The notes below the pieces were generated by a model that saw only the letters and a list, made by a program, of their open reading frames with translations, made no database searches and had not been told where the DNA came from. Shown in pieces: positions 1-9,930 of a DNA stretch of 64,000 bases (its first letter is position 1; each line of letters opens with the position of its first letter). The position numbers and the translations under genes are program-made. The stretch comes from Desulfotignum sp. (GTDB lineage: Bacteria > Desulfobacterota > Desulfobacteria > Desulfobacterales > Desulfobacteraceae). The stretch lies in the NCBI GenBank assembly GCA_021737695.1, contig JAIPDL010000002.1:1-64000 (forward strand), read 5' to 3'.

Positions 1-22
1 CTCACCCCACCCCGTTAGTTCG

Positions 23-1519
23 ATGCCCCCCAATGCCCAACCCCCAATAAAGACAAGAAAACAGGCCCCCATTACCCCCATTAAAATTAAAATCAAAGAC
101 CTGACCTGGGACCCCACCATCTACCCCAGAACCACCCAAAGCCGTCAGACCATCGATGCCTACGCGGAAGCCCTTGCCATTGGTGCCCAGTTCCCGCCCA
201 TCAAGATCCAGCGGGTATTCAACTATGCAGACGGCCAGACCGCCACCATAGTGATAGACGGCAGGCACCGCTGCTGCGCCTGCACAGAAAAAGGCATCCC
301 AGAGATTGCTGCCATTGAATGGAAAGAACAGCCCATTGATTACCAAAAAAACAAAACCGCCCTTCTCCTGGAATCCGCCCAATGCAATACGCGCCATGGA
401 GACCGGTTAACCCCCAGCGATAAAAAACAGGTGGCCAGAGATATTGCCGCAACGGACCCGGATTGCACCTATACGGAAGACAGCCTTGCAAAAAAACTGG
501 GTGTAAGCCGGCAAACCATCAATCTCTGGATCTCAGATATCCGGGCCCGGCAGCGGTCGGACCGGACCGCCACCATTCTCCGCCTCAGCCGCCTTGGATG
601 GACCCAGGAAAAAATTTCAGGAAAGGTTGGAATCAATCAACAGAGAATTTCTCAAATTACCAATAATGCAAATTTTGGCAATATTGGTAATTTGCTCTCC
701 AGGGGCCATACCATGGAATATATCGCCGTCCATTTTCAGATGGACCTTGCCCTGGCCTGGGCCATCCGCTTGCAGGGCAAAACAGATCAGGAAAAATTCA
801 AGGCACTGGGCTGGGGCCTTCGCACCTGGGACCAGTGGCATTTCAACGAATGTGACGACCGATTCGGAGACGACTGGCCCGGCCGGATTCCGGCCCAGCT
901 CATTGCCCATACCCTGTACTACTTCACAAAACCGGGCGACCATGTACTGGACCCCATGGCCGGCGGCGGGGTGGTCCCGGACACCTGCCTGATTTTTGAA
1001 CGCCGTTGCCAGGCCTTTGACCTGGCAGTCCGGGACAAGCGGCCTGAAATCGAACACTACCACTGGGACCCCCAAAACGACCCATGGCCCGTGACCAGAA
1101 AACCAGACCTGATCTTTTTTGATCCCCCTTATTACACCAAGAAACAAAAGGCATATGAACAAAAAGCAGATAAAGAGATGCCGTCCATCTCCTCCTACAC
1201 AAAAAAAGACTATACAAGGTTTTTCAAAGACTTTTTCACCCTGGCGTACAAACACACAAAACCCGGCACCATCCTGGCATTTCTCAATGCGGACTGGCGT
1301 GATTTTGAATCCACCCCGGCCATACAGGAAAAAACGGACAATGCCATCACCCTGTTTGATTACCACCGCCTTTTATCAGAAACAGGATGGAAAACAACCC
1401 ATCGCATTGAATGCCCCCTGTCCACAGAGCGCCTGACCGGAAACCAGGTCCAAAAAATGCAGGACAAACGCATCCTGGGTACCATCGGCAGAACCTTGTT
1501 GATCGCCAGACAGATGTAA
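23..1519 (+). CDS. ParB-like nuclease/DNA-binding N-terminus + HTH + DNA methyltransferase fusion
   Basis: ParB-like motif VIDGRHRCCAC; HTH-like EDSLAKKLGVSRQTINLW; MTase motif DPMAGGGVVPDTC and catalytic DPPYYTKK. The frame is open to the window edge, so the start may lie upstream. Confidence 0.85.
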   Translation: MPPNAQPPIKTRKQAPITPIKIKIKDLTWDPTIYPRTTQSRQTIDAYAEALAIGAQFPPIKIQRVFNYADGQTATIVIDGRHRCCACTEKGIPEIAAIEWKEQPIDYQKNKTALLLESAQCNTRHGDRLTPSDKKQVARDIAATDPDCTYTEDSLAKKLGVSRQTINLWISDIRARQRSDRTATILRLSRLGWTQEKISGKVGINQQRISQITNNANFGNIGNLLSRGHTMEYIAVHFQMDLALAWAIRLQGKTDQEKFKALGWGLRTWDQWHFNECDDRFGDDWPGRIPAQLIAHTLYYFTKPGDHVLDPMAGGGVVPDTCLIFERRCQAFDLAVRDKRPEIEHYHWDPQNDPWPVTRKPDLIFFDPPYYTKKQKAYEQKADKEMPSISSYTKKDYTRFFKDFFTLAYKHTKPGTILAFLNADWRDFESTPAIQEKTDNAITLFDYHRLLSETGWKTTHRIECPLSTERLTGNQVQKMQDKRILGTIGRTLLIARQM

Positions 1520-1597
1520 GGAGTATGTATCGCAGGCAATCGCCAGCTGACCTGCTTTGGGCAGCTCCAGCTTCAGGTGTACTTCAACCGAAGTTGA

Positions 1598-1777
1598 CAA
1601 GACCATGTTGTATCCAAATATTTTCTGTTTTCTGGCAGAATTTTTCGGATCGTTTCTGACCGAGATCCATGCATTGATTTCGTGGATCTGTCTGATACTG
1701 AAGCCGAACACGAAATGGATTACAACAATAACGCCATCGGCCGTGAATATGCCTTGAAAAAAATACAAAAAAATTGA
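1598..1777 (+). pseudogene. Coding-like fragment without a start codon (ends ...DLSDTEAEHEMDYNNNAIGREYALKKIQKN*)
   Basis: Open frame bounded by stops with no plausible start; acidic C-terminal block looks protein-like. Family uncertain. Confidence 0.3.
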
Positions 1778-1897
1778 AATTCTCTCCCGTATGCTCAATG
1801 ATACCAGAGTAATTAGAACTTCGATGGAATAACCAACCGCCTCAAATATTGAACTTTATGCTATTCGGACAATACTGAAAAACCTCAGGATCGATCC

Positions 1898-2905
1898 ATG
1901 AATAAAATGATAGCCGCAAACTTCCACTACATTAAAAAGGATTTCTCGACTCCCTACCCCAGCATTTTCGGCCGGACGCCCGAACAGTTCAGACATCAGT
2001 TGGAATCTCTGGCCTCAATAGGAACATTCATCAGCCAAGATGAGATAAAAGATCACCTGGTATATGGAAAAAGGATACCGGAAAAGGCATTTCTGATTAC
2101 TTTCGACGATGGGCTCAAGGAACAATACGAGCTGGCAGTCCCCATTTTGAAACAAATGGGAATACCAGCCCTTTTCTTTGTCAACACCCTGCCTTTGAAA
2201 AAGCCCTATATATTAAATGTCCACAAAATCCATCTCATTCGATCAGTCAGGCCCACGCAGGAATTGAATGCTTTGTTAAAAAAAACACTTGCAACAGACA
2301 GAGTCACAGTTTCCCAGGAACAACTGTCCAACTGCGCTGCTGCCACATACAGATACGATCAAAAAGATCAAAGAGAATTGAAATATCTTCTCAATTTTCT
2401 GTTGACCGTTGATCAACGTGAAAAATACACCAATGATTTATTTAATCAAATTTTTCAAAATCAGGAAGCAGCTATCCACAAAGACCTTTACATGACTTCT
2501 GAACAGATAAAACACCTTCACAGGGATGGTATGCTCGGCTGTCACGGGCACAGACATCATCCACTGGGGAGACTTGATGCCCAGAGCTGTATAGCAGACG
2601 TGACCATTTCCAAGACATATCTTGAAAATCTAGCAGGGGGCAAAGTTTATGCATTTTGTTATCCATACGGCACTTACGATGCTGTAAACGGTGCTGACAC
2701 CATCGTCAGAAACACCGGATTTTTATTTGCCTTTACAATGGAACGTGCCGTAAACGATAATTATCGGCTCCCCTTTTTATTCTCCCGGTTTGACACCAAT
2801 GATTTGCCTGGAGGCAAATTGTTCAACCAGAATCCAGCTACCTTATTCGATGATCTCCCCTTCCGTAAATGGATGACACCCCTAATCAGGAAAAGAGAGC
2901 TATGA
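1898..2905 (+). CDS. Polysaccharide deacetylase (NodB-like)
   Basis: FLITFDDGLKEQYE, HGHRHHPLGRL and FCYPYGTYD motifs typical of carbohydrate esterase 4. Confidence 0.85.
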   Translation: MNKMIAANFHYIKKDFSTPYPSIFGRTPEQFRHQLESLASIGTFISQDEIKDHLVYGKRIPEKAFLITFDDGLKEQYELAVPILKQMGIPALFFVNTLPLKKPYILNVHKIHLIRSVRPTQELNALLKKTLATDRVTVSQEQLSNCAAATYRYDQKDQRELKYLLNFLLTVDQREKYTNDLFNQIFQNQEAAIHKDLYMTSEQIKHLHRDGMLGCHGHRHHPLGRLDAQSCIADVTISKTYLENLAGGKVYAFCYPYGTYDAVNGADTIVRNTGFLFAFTMERAVNDNYRLPFLFSRFDTNDLPGGKLFNQNPATLFDDLPFRKWMTPLIRKREL

Positions 2906-3714
2906 AAAAAAAACCCGTATTTATCGGTGGATTGATGAAATCCGGAACCAGTCTGATACGTTCCCTGATAGGAAATCATTCGAATATTTTCGGAGGCTTG
3001 GAAACCTGGTGGTTTTCTGAAGATTTCCAAAATGATTATAAACTGTTGGACAGCAAGACAGCGCAAAAGCTACAAACGCTCTATGGGGTAAACGAAAAAG
3101 TATATGCCGAACTGGTTCTGAAATCTGAACATCACCTTAGTTTTCTGAACCTTTTTTTGCTATACAATGCCACCAGAGAAGGCAAAATCAGGTGGGTCGA
3201 AAAAACACCAGACAATATCTTTCATCTGGACCAGCTAAATAATTTTTGGGATAATAATTATGTGTTTATTTATATGATGCGTGATCCATTTGATACATTT
3301 GCCAGTTGGAAAAAAAACACATCCCATTCTTTGGACTTGTTTGAAAAAAAAACACATGACACTGTTGAGATCCTTTCATCCGATGACTTCTCAAAATCAG
3401 AAAACCATGTGATCATCACCTATGAAGACCTGATTTTACGAACAAAAGACGTCATGAAAAAAGTGATCACCTTCATAGGAGAGTCCTGGGAGGATGGTAT
3501 AGAAATGAATAAGAAGGATCGAACAGAGTATAATCTGGTAAAAAAATTTGCGAATAAGAACAGTACCACCCTTGAATCATTAAGCAAACCCATTTTCACC
3601 TCATCCATCCACCAGTACGAAGAAATTCTGAATCAAAAAGAGATCGAAAAAATCAAATGGTTTGCCAAAGATTACATAAAAATATTTCAGGCAGCCTTAT
3701 TGAGTGAAGCATAA
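2902..3714 (+). CDS. Sulfotransferase family protein
   Basis: PAPS-binding loop-like FIGGLMKSGTSLIRSLIGNH; YMMRDPFDTFASW 3'-phosphate motif. ATG at 2902 preferred over the upstream ORF start. Confidence 0.8.
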   Translation: MKKKPVFIGGLMKSGTSLIRSLIGNHSNIFGGLETWWFSEDFQNDYKLLDSKTAQKLQTLYGVNEKVYAELVLKSEHHLSFLNLFLLYNATREGKIRWVEKTPDNIFHLDQLNNFWDNNYVFIYMMRDPFDTFASWKKNTSHSLDLFEKKTHDTVEILSSDDFSKSENHVIITYEDLILRTKDVMKKVITFIGESWEDGIEMNKKDRTEYNLVKKFANKNSTTLESLSKPIFTSSIHQYEEILNQKEIEKIKWFAKDYIKIFQAALLSEA

Positions 3715-5131
3715 ACAGGAGTTGACCATGATGGACAGAGTCTGGCTGTTTGATCCTCCCAGCAAAACCCCGACCAGAGAAAGCCGTATTTGGGAATTGA
3801 TAAGCGACCGGCTTATCAATGAAGGCTATTGGGAAAAAGTGTTCCGGCGTGTTTACAAACCGACCTTTGAAGAACTGGCCCGCTTAAAAAAAAATTGCAA
3901 AATTCCGGATAACCAAAAATTCAATAAAAATCAGATCTATGACACGCTGATAAAAGATCGCTACCCCATCATGGATATGCTCTACCGTAAAACAGACTGG
4001 GGAACAAACCGGTATAACTCTACATCATTTCATGAGTTATCCAACAGGATCTGGCTGTATTTTGAATTTTCATTTCTTTTTCTGATAAAAGAAAGAATAA
4101 CACTGGTTGTCTATTGGAATCCCCCGCATATGGGATGGAATTATATTGCCTGTCAAGTGGCCAAATCATTGGGCATAAAAACCCTGATACTGGATCAGGC
4201 GAAATTCATTAACAAGTTTTTTCACTACTTTGACTTTCATGATCATGGCGCTTTTCTTACCTCAAAAAAATTGGCGTATACAACCAGATTCAAAATTGAA
4301 AAGAAGATTGAAAAAGAGTGGTTTTACATGAAAAAAAATCGAGGGGTGAAGTCACAATTAAGCTTCAAAAAACTTTTGACTCCCTCAAGATATAAAAAAA
4401 GACTGAACCTTATCATAGAAAACAATGATTATTTAAGGCTTTTCAGAGAATTATGTATCCGGGAACGCCGCCCACAAGCCTTTTTCAGATTTTATACCGA
4501 ACGTAATTACCAGAGGGCCCTAAAAAATGCATATAGCAGAAATGTTTCTCTTGACTCAAAATATGTCTATTTCCCTCTGCATAAACAACCTGAGCGATCC
4601 ACCTCTATTTGGGGTGGCATATACCTGGATCAGATGCTTGCCATTGAACGGTTATCTGAACTAATCCCTGGAAACTGGCATATCTATGTCAAAGAAAACC
4701 CGAAACAAACAGGCGCTTACAGAGATACCCTTTTTTTTCAACGCATGAAACTGATCCCCAATCTGTCTTTACTTCCTAAAGAATCCAATACGCATGAGCT
4801 GATTCGCTACTCACAATTTGTGGCAACCATTTTAGGTACCGCTGGGTGGGAAGCAATCACCGGTGGAAAAAATGTACTCATTTTCGGCTGGGGCACCTGG
4901 TATAAAAATCTGCCTGGTGTTTATCATTACCATCCCGATATTGACATTCAAGAACTGGCTGAGGCTCGAATCGATCATCATGAACTGGAAAAAAAGGTGG
5001 CTGAAATATTCAACAAGTGTGGTACAGGCCTTGTGAACTTCCGACAGATCCCATCCATTCCAAATTTCGACGTGGAAAGCAATACCGATATGGTTGTCAA
5101 GTCTTTAAAACAAATACTCTATGATAAGTGA
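3704..5131 (+). CDS. Capsule polysaccharide biosynthesis/export-like protein (KpsC/KpsS-like GT-B fold)
   Basis: C-terminal YVYFPLHKQPERST, WHIYVKENPKQ and GTAGWEAITGGKNVLIFGWGTWY resemble capsule-synthesis family motifs. Confidence 0.55.
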   Translation: MKHKQELTMMDRVWLFDPPSKTPTRESRIWELISDRLINEGYWEKVFRRVYKPTFEELARLKKNCKIPDNQKFNKNQIYDTLIKDRYPIMDMLYRKTDWGTNRYNSTSFHELSNRIWLYFEFSFLFLIKERITLVVYWNPPHMGWNYIACQVAKSLGIKTLILDQAKFINKFFHYFDFHDHGAFLTSKKLAYTTRFKIEKKIEKEWFYMKKNRGVKSQLSFKKLLTPSRYKKRLNLIIENNDYLRLFRELCIRERRPQAFFRFYTERNYQRALKNAYSRNVSLDSKYVYFPLHKQPERSTSIWGGIYLDQMLAIERLSELIPGNWHIYVKENPKQTGAYRDTLFFQRMKLIPNLSLLPKESNTHELIRYSQFVATILGTAGWEAITGGKNVLIFGWGTWYKNLPGVYHYHPDIDIQELAEARIDHHELEKKVAEIFNKCGTGLVNFRQIPSIPNFDVESNTDMVVKSLKQILYDK

Positions 5132-6585
5132 ATACATTGAAACAATTGCGTGCCAAAATGATTCACGGATTTACCTGGAATGCTGTCAATGTATTCACCC
5201 AGCAGGGGGTGTCGCTTGTCATACATATCACCCTGGCCCGGCTTTTGTTCCCGGCAGATTTCGGGATCATCGGAATGATTACCATTTTTCTTGAACTGTC
5301 CCAGCGCCTCCAAGGTTCAGGACTTGGCGAATCATTGACCCGCAAAAAACATGCAGACCAGGAAGAGTACAACTTTGTGTTTTTTTACAGCATGTCTGTA
5401 GGATTTTTCTGTTATGGGCTCCTTTTCACTCTGGCACCAGCCATAGCCGCCTTTTATTCAGAACCTCAACTGATCTCGGTTATTCGAATCATTGCCATTA
5501 ATTTGATTTTAATGCCTTTGCGGGGAATCAACCGGGTTCAGCTGGTCAAAATGTTCAAATTTGATCAAATTGCCAGAATTGAAATCACCACCAATATCGG
5601 CGCCGGGTTGATTGCCATTTATCTGGCATACACGGGATGGGGAGTTTGGAGCCTCGTTATTCAGCACCTAAGTATCGGTCTGATCTCCCTGACCCTTTTT
5701 GTGACAACGAATTTCTGGTTACCAACGTTTAAACTGGACCATAAAAAATCTCGGCAGTTGTTTTCCTTTGGATCAAAATTCATGATTTCCAATTTTATCC
5801 AGATAGGGTTCCGCAATATATATCACGTGATAATCGGTAAACAATATACTGCAGCAACTTTGGGTTCTTATACGCAGGGCATAAAGCTTGTAAGTCTTCC
5901 CTCCAATGCCATTAATACCATTATTAAAAAGGTTTCCTTTCCAGTCTTTGCCGAAGTGTATGATGACAAAGCCAGGTATCGAAACATATTCCAAAAAAAC
6001 GTCCGTTTGTTGAGCTATATTAACTTTCCTTTGTTAATCACCTTAGCAGCCATGTCAGATCCATTGATTCCCTTTCTTCTTTCAAACAAGTGGCATGCGA
6101 CGATCCCTTTTTTCCAGATCCTTTTTGTAATAGGTTTAATGGACCCTGTCAAATCACTGTTTACAAACGTTTTGAAAGTCGAAGGCAAGGGAGGCCAATT
6201 GATTCAGTATGTGCTTTTCAGCAAATTATTTTTTCTGGCAGGCATTTTTTTAACGGCCCATATCAGTGTTCACGCTTTGGCCATCAGTCAATCCGTTGCC
6301 GCGTCCATGGAATTACTGCTGTTTTCCCGTATCGGCCGATATATTGACTACTATTTTGATGATTTTCTCAAAGATGTTCTTCCTAATTTATTTATCGGGA
6401 CATGTATAGGATGCGGAATCATCCTTTTTAATCGAAACACCCAGTTGAATGACCTGATAACACTCCTTTTGGATGGAACAATTGCATTACTGATTCTTGT
6501 TATCCTGTCATCGTTTTTGAAAAATCCGAGTTTTATTGAAATTAAAACAGAATTGCGATCACGGATACTAAAAAAAGCATTTTGA
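5128..6585 (+). CDS. Oligosaccharide flippase (Wzx/WzxC-like)
   Basis: Many TM segments; GFTWNAVNVFTQQGVSLVIHITLARLLFPADFGIIGM typical of polysaccharide flippases. Confidence 0.85.
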   Translation: MNTLKQLRAKMIHGFTWNAVNVFTQQGVSLVIHITLARLLFPADFGIIGMITIFLELSQRLQGSGLGESLTRKKHADQEEYNFVFFYSMSVGFFCYGLLFTLAPAIAAFYSEPQLISVIRIIAINLILMPLRGINRVQLVKMFKFDQIARIEITTNIGAGLIAIYLAYTGWGVWSLVIQHLSIGLISLTLFVTTNFWLPTFKLDHKKSRQLFSFGSKFMISNFIQIGFRNIYHVIIGKQYTAATLGSYTQGIKLVSLPSNAINTIIKKVSFPVFAEVYDDKARYRNIFQKNVRLLSYINFPLLITLAAMSDPLIPFLLSNKWHATIPFFQILFVIGLMDPVKSLFTNVLKVEGKGGQLIQYVLFSKLFFLAGIFLTAHISVHALAISQSVAASMELLLFSRIGRYIDYYFDDFLKDVLPNLFIGTCIGCGIILFNRNTQLNDLITLLLDGTIALLILVILSSFLKNPSFIEIKTELRSRILKKAF

Positions 6586-8171
6586 TCTCCCGTCAGCTCA
6601 TAGAAAAGTATAGGACCGCTGTTCAATACACCCTGGTCTTTAAAACCATTAGTCAATTGGTTGGAGGTATTGCCGCAATCCTTTTGGTCAGGGCCTTGAG
6701 TGAAACAGAATATGGCCTATATCACCTGCTTTACACTATAATTCCGCTTATAGGAATGATCAGCTCCCTGGGAATTTCAAATACCCTTCAACGATATATA
6801 CCTGAATACTACCGAAAGGGAGAATATCGACTGGCCAGCACTCTTTATCGCACGATGTCCTTTCTTCGGCTGTTATCAAATATTCTGATACTCGGTCTGG
6901 TTCTGATTTTCTGGGAAACCATTTCCCCGATACTAAAATTATCCAGCTATAAAAATTACTTCATGCTTTTCACAGTCATTATTTTTCTCGATATGCATCG
7001 CACTTTACTGGATACCTGCCTGTCATCATTTTTTCTTCAAAAATACGCAAAATCGATTGGATGCCTTTTTCCCATTATCCGGACTGTCGGATATTCATTG
7101 ATTATCATCTATGAAAAAAATATCTGGTATGCCATTCTGACAGACCTGGCTGCTTATACCATTGTTTTTGCAGCGCTACAATTGCTGTATCACCGAAAAA
7201 TCCCAAAATTCGGGGGGCATCATCAATTTTTCTCCCTAACTGAAAAAAAAAGAATCGCCCGTTATGCATTCTTTTACAACTTCAATGAAGCTGGAGACGG
7301 ATTATTAAATTCCTATTTTGACAATTTTATCATCATCATGTTTATGAATCATGCAGCTGTTGGAGCATACTCCTTCTGTGTAACCATGACAGTTCTCATC
7401 GGGCGGATGCTGCCCTTGCGATATTTCATGGAGGTCCTTCGGCCGGCTTTGTTTTCCACATATTCAGTGAACAATAACGGAGACAGCAGCCAATTTTTCC
7501 AACACACAATAAAAATCCATTCAATATTCACCTTTCCCTGTTTCTTTTTTTTGCTGATCTATGGCCGAGATCTGATCATGGTTTTTTTTCAGGGAAAGTT
7601 CATCGACCATGTCCCAGTTCTATGTACCATCTTTTTCTTTTTTGAGGTAATGACTTTTCCTGTGGGGCTTATTGCTCAACTTAAAGAAAAAGCGGACATT
7701 GTCTTTTACAGCAAACTTTTTGCTGTTTACAACCTGATCGCCGATATCGTGCTCATCAATTTCTTCGGATTGTTAGGAGCTGCATTTGCAACCGGAACAG
7801 CCATTCTCGGGAAAAAATGTTTTATCTGGTGGTTTATCAGAAAAAATGCCAGCTTTCAAGGAATGGGGGGATTTTACCTCAAAATCACTGGTTTCTGGTC
7901 TGTTTCAGCTGCGTTGTTTTTTGCAACCTGCCAGGTGATTCCCCACCCATGGGCAAGACTGCTTGTGGGTGTGCTTGGTTTTTCAACAGCTTTTTTCCTT
8001 CAATTCAAATGTAGGTATTTCAATGAAAGGGAAAAATATTTTTGGTTCCAGTTTTTCGACTGCAAGCCAAGCGTTTTGTGTGTGCTAAAACACCTGCATC
8101 TGTTACCCCAAGAAAAAAATGCTCCAGTATCAATTCAAGATAAGTGCACGTGGAAAAAGAGATCCTCATAG
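6582..8171 (+). CDS. Second oligosaccharide flippase (Wzx-like)
   Basis: Polytopic; SQLVGGIAAILLVRALSETEYGLYHLLYTIIPLIGMISSLGISNTLQRYIPEYYRKGE. Confidence 0.8.
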   Translation: MISRQLIEKYRTAVQYTLVFKTISQLVGGIAAILLVRALSETEYGLYHLLYTIIPLIGMISSLGISNTLQRYIPEYYRKGEYRLASTLYRTMSFLRLLSNILILGLVLIFWETISPILKLSSYKNYFMLFTVIIFLDMHRTLLDTCLSSFFLQKYAKSIGCLFPIIRTVGYSLIIIYEKNIWYAILTDLAAYTIVFAALQLLYHRKIPKFGGHHQFFSLTEKKRIARYAFFYNFNEAGDGLLNSYFDNFIIIMFMNHAAVGAYSFCVTMTVLIGRMLPLRYFMEVLRPALFSTYSVNNNGDSSQFFQHTIKIHSIFTFPCFFFLLIYGRDLIMVFFQGKFIDHVPVLCTIFFFFEVMTFPVGLIAQLKEKADIVFYSKLFAVYNLIADIVLINFFGLLGAAFATGTAILGKKCFIWWFIRKNASFQGMGGFYLKITGFWSVSAALFFATCQVIPHPWARLLVGVLGFSTAFFLQFKCRYFNEREKYFWFQFFDCKPSVLCVLKHLHLLPQEKNAPVSIQDKCTWKKRSS

Positions 8172-8261
8172 TGTAACTGCCTTACACTTTTAGTTAAAAT
8201 CCATTTAATCTTTGGACATGTCTCACAATAACGAGTCCAGGTCAGAAACTTTGGAGGCAAT

Positions 8262-8858
8262 ATGAAGAACAAACCTTCACTTTTTGATTTTATTCTCTCC
8301 AAAATCAAAAAAAATCCCAGATCTCATGTACTAAACCTGATTCCTAAGAATGGCATATGTGCTGAATTAGGCGTTTGGAAGGGCAATTTTTCAAAACAAA
8401 TTCTCAAGAGAAAACCCAAAAAAATTCACCTCATAGATCCATGGTTCTATCTTCCTGAATTCGGGGACCGATGCTATGGTGCCCGCAGTGGCAACAGTCA
8501 GGAAAAAATGGACGCCATTTACCGGCAAGTTTATAAATCTTTTTCGAATATACCCCAAGTTGAAATACATCGGATGAAATCGGAGGAAGCAGCAGGACTT
8601 TTTCCGAATCAGTATTTTGATTTTATTTATATTGACGGTAACCACAACTATGAATTCGTTAAAACAGACCTCATTAATTTCAGTCCAAAATTAAAAATCA
8701 ATGGGTATATCTGTGGAGATGATTATATATTCACAAGATGTGGAAATGGAGGCCCAAAACGTGCCGTTATGGAATTTACTGCAGAAAAAATAGACTTCGA
8801 ACAAATACTTCCCATACAAAATAATCAGTTTATCATCAAAAGAACAATTCCAATGTAA
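8262..8858 (+). CDS. Class I SAM-dependent methyltransferase
   Basis: CAELGVWKGNFSKQIL, IHLIDPW, FDFIYIDGNHNYEFVKTDL. Confidence 0.75.
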   Translation: MKNKPSLFDFILSKIKKNPRSHVLNLIPKNGICAELGVWKGNFSKQILKRKPKKIHLIDPWFYLPEFGDRCYGARSGNSQEKMDAIYRQVYKSFSNIPQVEIHRMKSEEAAGLFPNQYFDFIYIDGNHNYEFVKTDLINFSPKLKINGYICGDDYIFTRCGNGGPKRAVMEFTAEKIDFEQILPIQNNQFIIKRTIPM

Positions 8859-8922
8859 TAAACTATCAATTGGGGATACTAATTGAAATCTGTTTTTATT
8901 CCTTTTTTCGAAAGCCTTTTGT

Positions 8923-9930
8923 ATGAAAAAAACAACGGTAATCGCAGAAATCGGACAGGCCCATGACGGCAGCCTTGGTATCCTGCACTCCTATATTGAT
9001 GCCCTTGCGGAAACCGGTGTGGATGCTGTCAAATTCCAGACCCATATTGCCGAGGCGGAGAGTTCCTGCCATGAACCCTTCAGGGTCAACTTTTCATATG
9101 AAGATCAAACCCGTTTCGAATACTGGAAACGAATGGAGTTCACCCCCGAACAATGGCAGGAAATAAAAACGCATTGCGAAGATAAAAGACTGCTTTTTTT
9201 AAGCTCCCCCTTTTCAAATGCAGCTGTTGATCTGCTTGAAAGCATTAATACAAACCTCTACAAGATCGGTTCAGGAGAGATTTCCAATCTGTTGATGCTT
9301 GAAAAAATAGCCAGAACCGGAAAACCCGTTATCATGTCCAGCGGTATGAGTAATTTCAAAGACCTGGACCGGGCTATTTCTTTTTTGGTGCCTTTTCAGA
9401 ATCAGGTATCTATTCTTCAATGTACTTCCAAATACCCCACTGCCCCGGAGGACATAGGGCTCAACCTCATTGGCAAACTGAAAAAACGCTATGGTTTGCC
9501 TACGGGGCTGTCCGATCATTCCGGCACTGTTTACCCCAGTCTCAGCGCTGTTACATTAGGAGCAGAACTGATCGAAGTCCACGCAGTATTCGATAGACGG
9601 ATGTTCGGACCCGATGCCAAGGCATCCCTTACTATTGATGAAATTGCAGACCTTGTAAAAGGTATCCGGTATACGGAAATCATGAGAGACGCTCCTGTTG
9701 AAAAGGATGACACGGCTGCCTACACAAATCTGAAACAGATTTTTGAAAAATCCCTGGCGGTCAACAAACCGCTTACTGCCGGCCATCGTTTGAAAATTGA
9801 GGACCTTGAAGGGAAAAAACCTAAAGGATATGGAATGGAAGCCAGCGAATATGCCAACGTAATCGGCAAAAGACTGAAAAAAGATAAAAGTCAGTGGGCG
9901 TTTCTGAAAAAGGAAGATATTGATGACTAA
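8923..9930 (+). CDS. neuB: N-acetylneuraminate synthase family protein (NeuB-like, C-terminal SAF domain)
   Basis: IAEIGQAHDGSL, VDAVKFQTH, YKIGSGE, SSGMS, SDHSGT; C-terminal SAF-like region. Confidence 0.88.
   Translation: MKKTTVIAEIGQAHDGSLGILHSYIDALAETGVDAVKFQTHIAEAESSCHEPFRVNFSYEDQTRFEYWKRMEFTPEQWQEIKTHCEDKRLLFLSSPFSNAAVDLLESINTNLYKIGSGEISNLLMLEKIARTGKPVIMSSGMSNFKDLDRAISFLVPFQNQVSILQCTSKYPTAPEDIGLNLIGKLKKRYGLPTGLSDHSGTVYPSLSAVTLGAELIEVHAVFDRRMFGPDAKASLTIDEIADLVKGIRYTEIMRDAPVEKDDTAAYTNLKQIFEKSLAVNKPLTAGHRLKIEDLEGKKPKGYGMEASEYANVIGKRLKKDKSQWAFLKKEDIDD

Noticed and set aside
617-1366. 249-aa - strand ORF opposite the ParB-methyltransferase
   Set aside because: No recognisable motifs; overlaps a well-supported gene.
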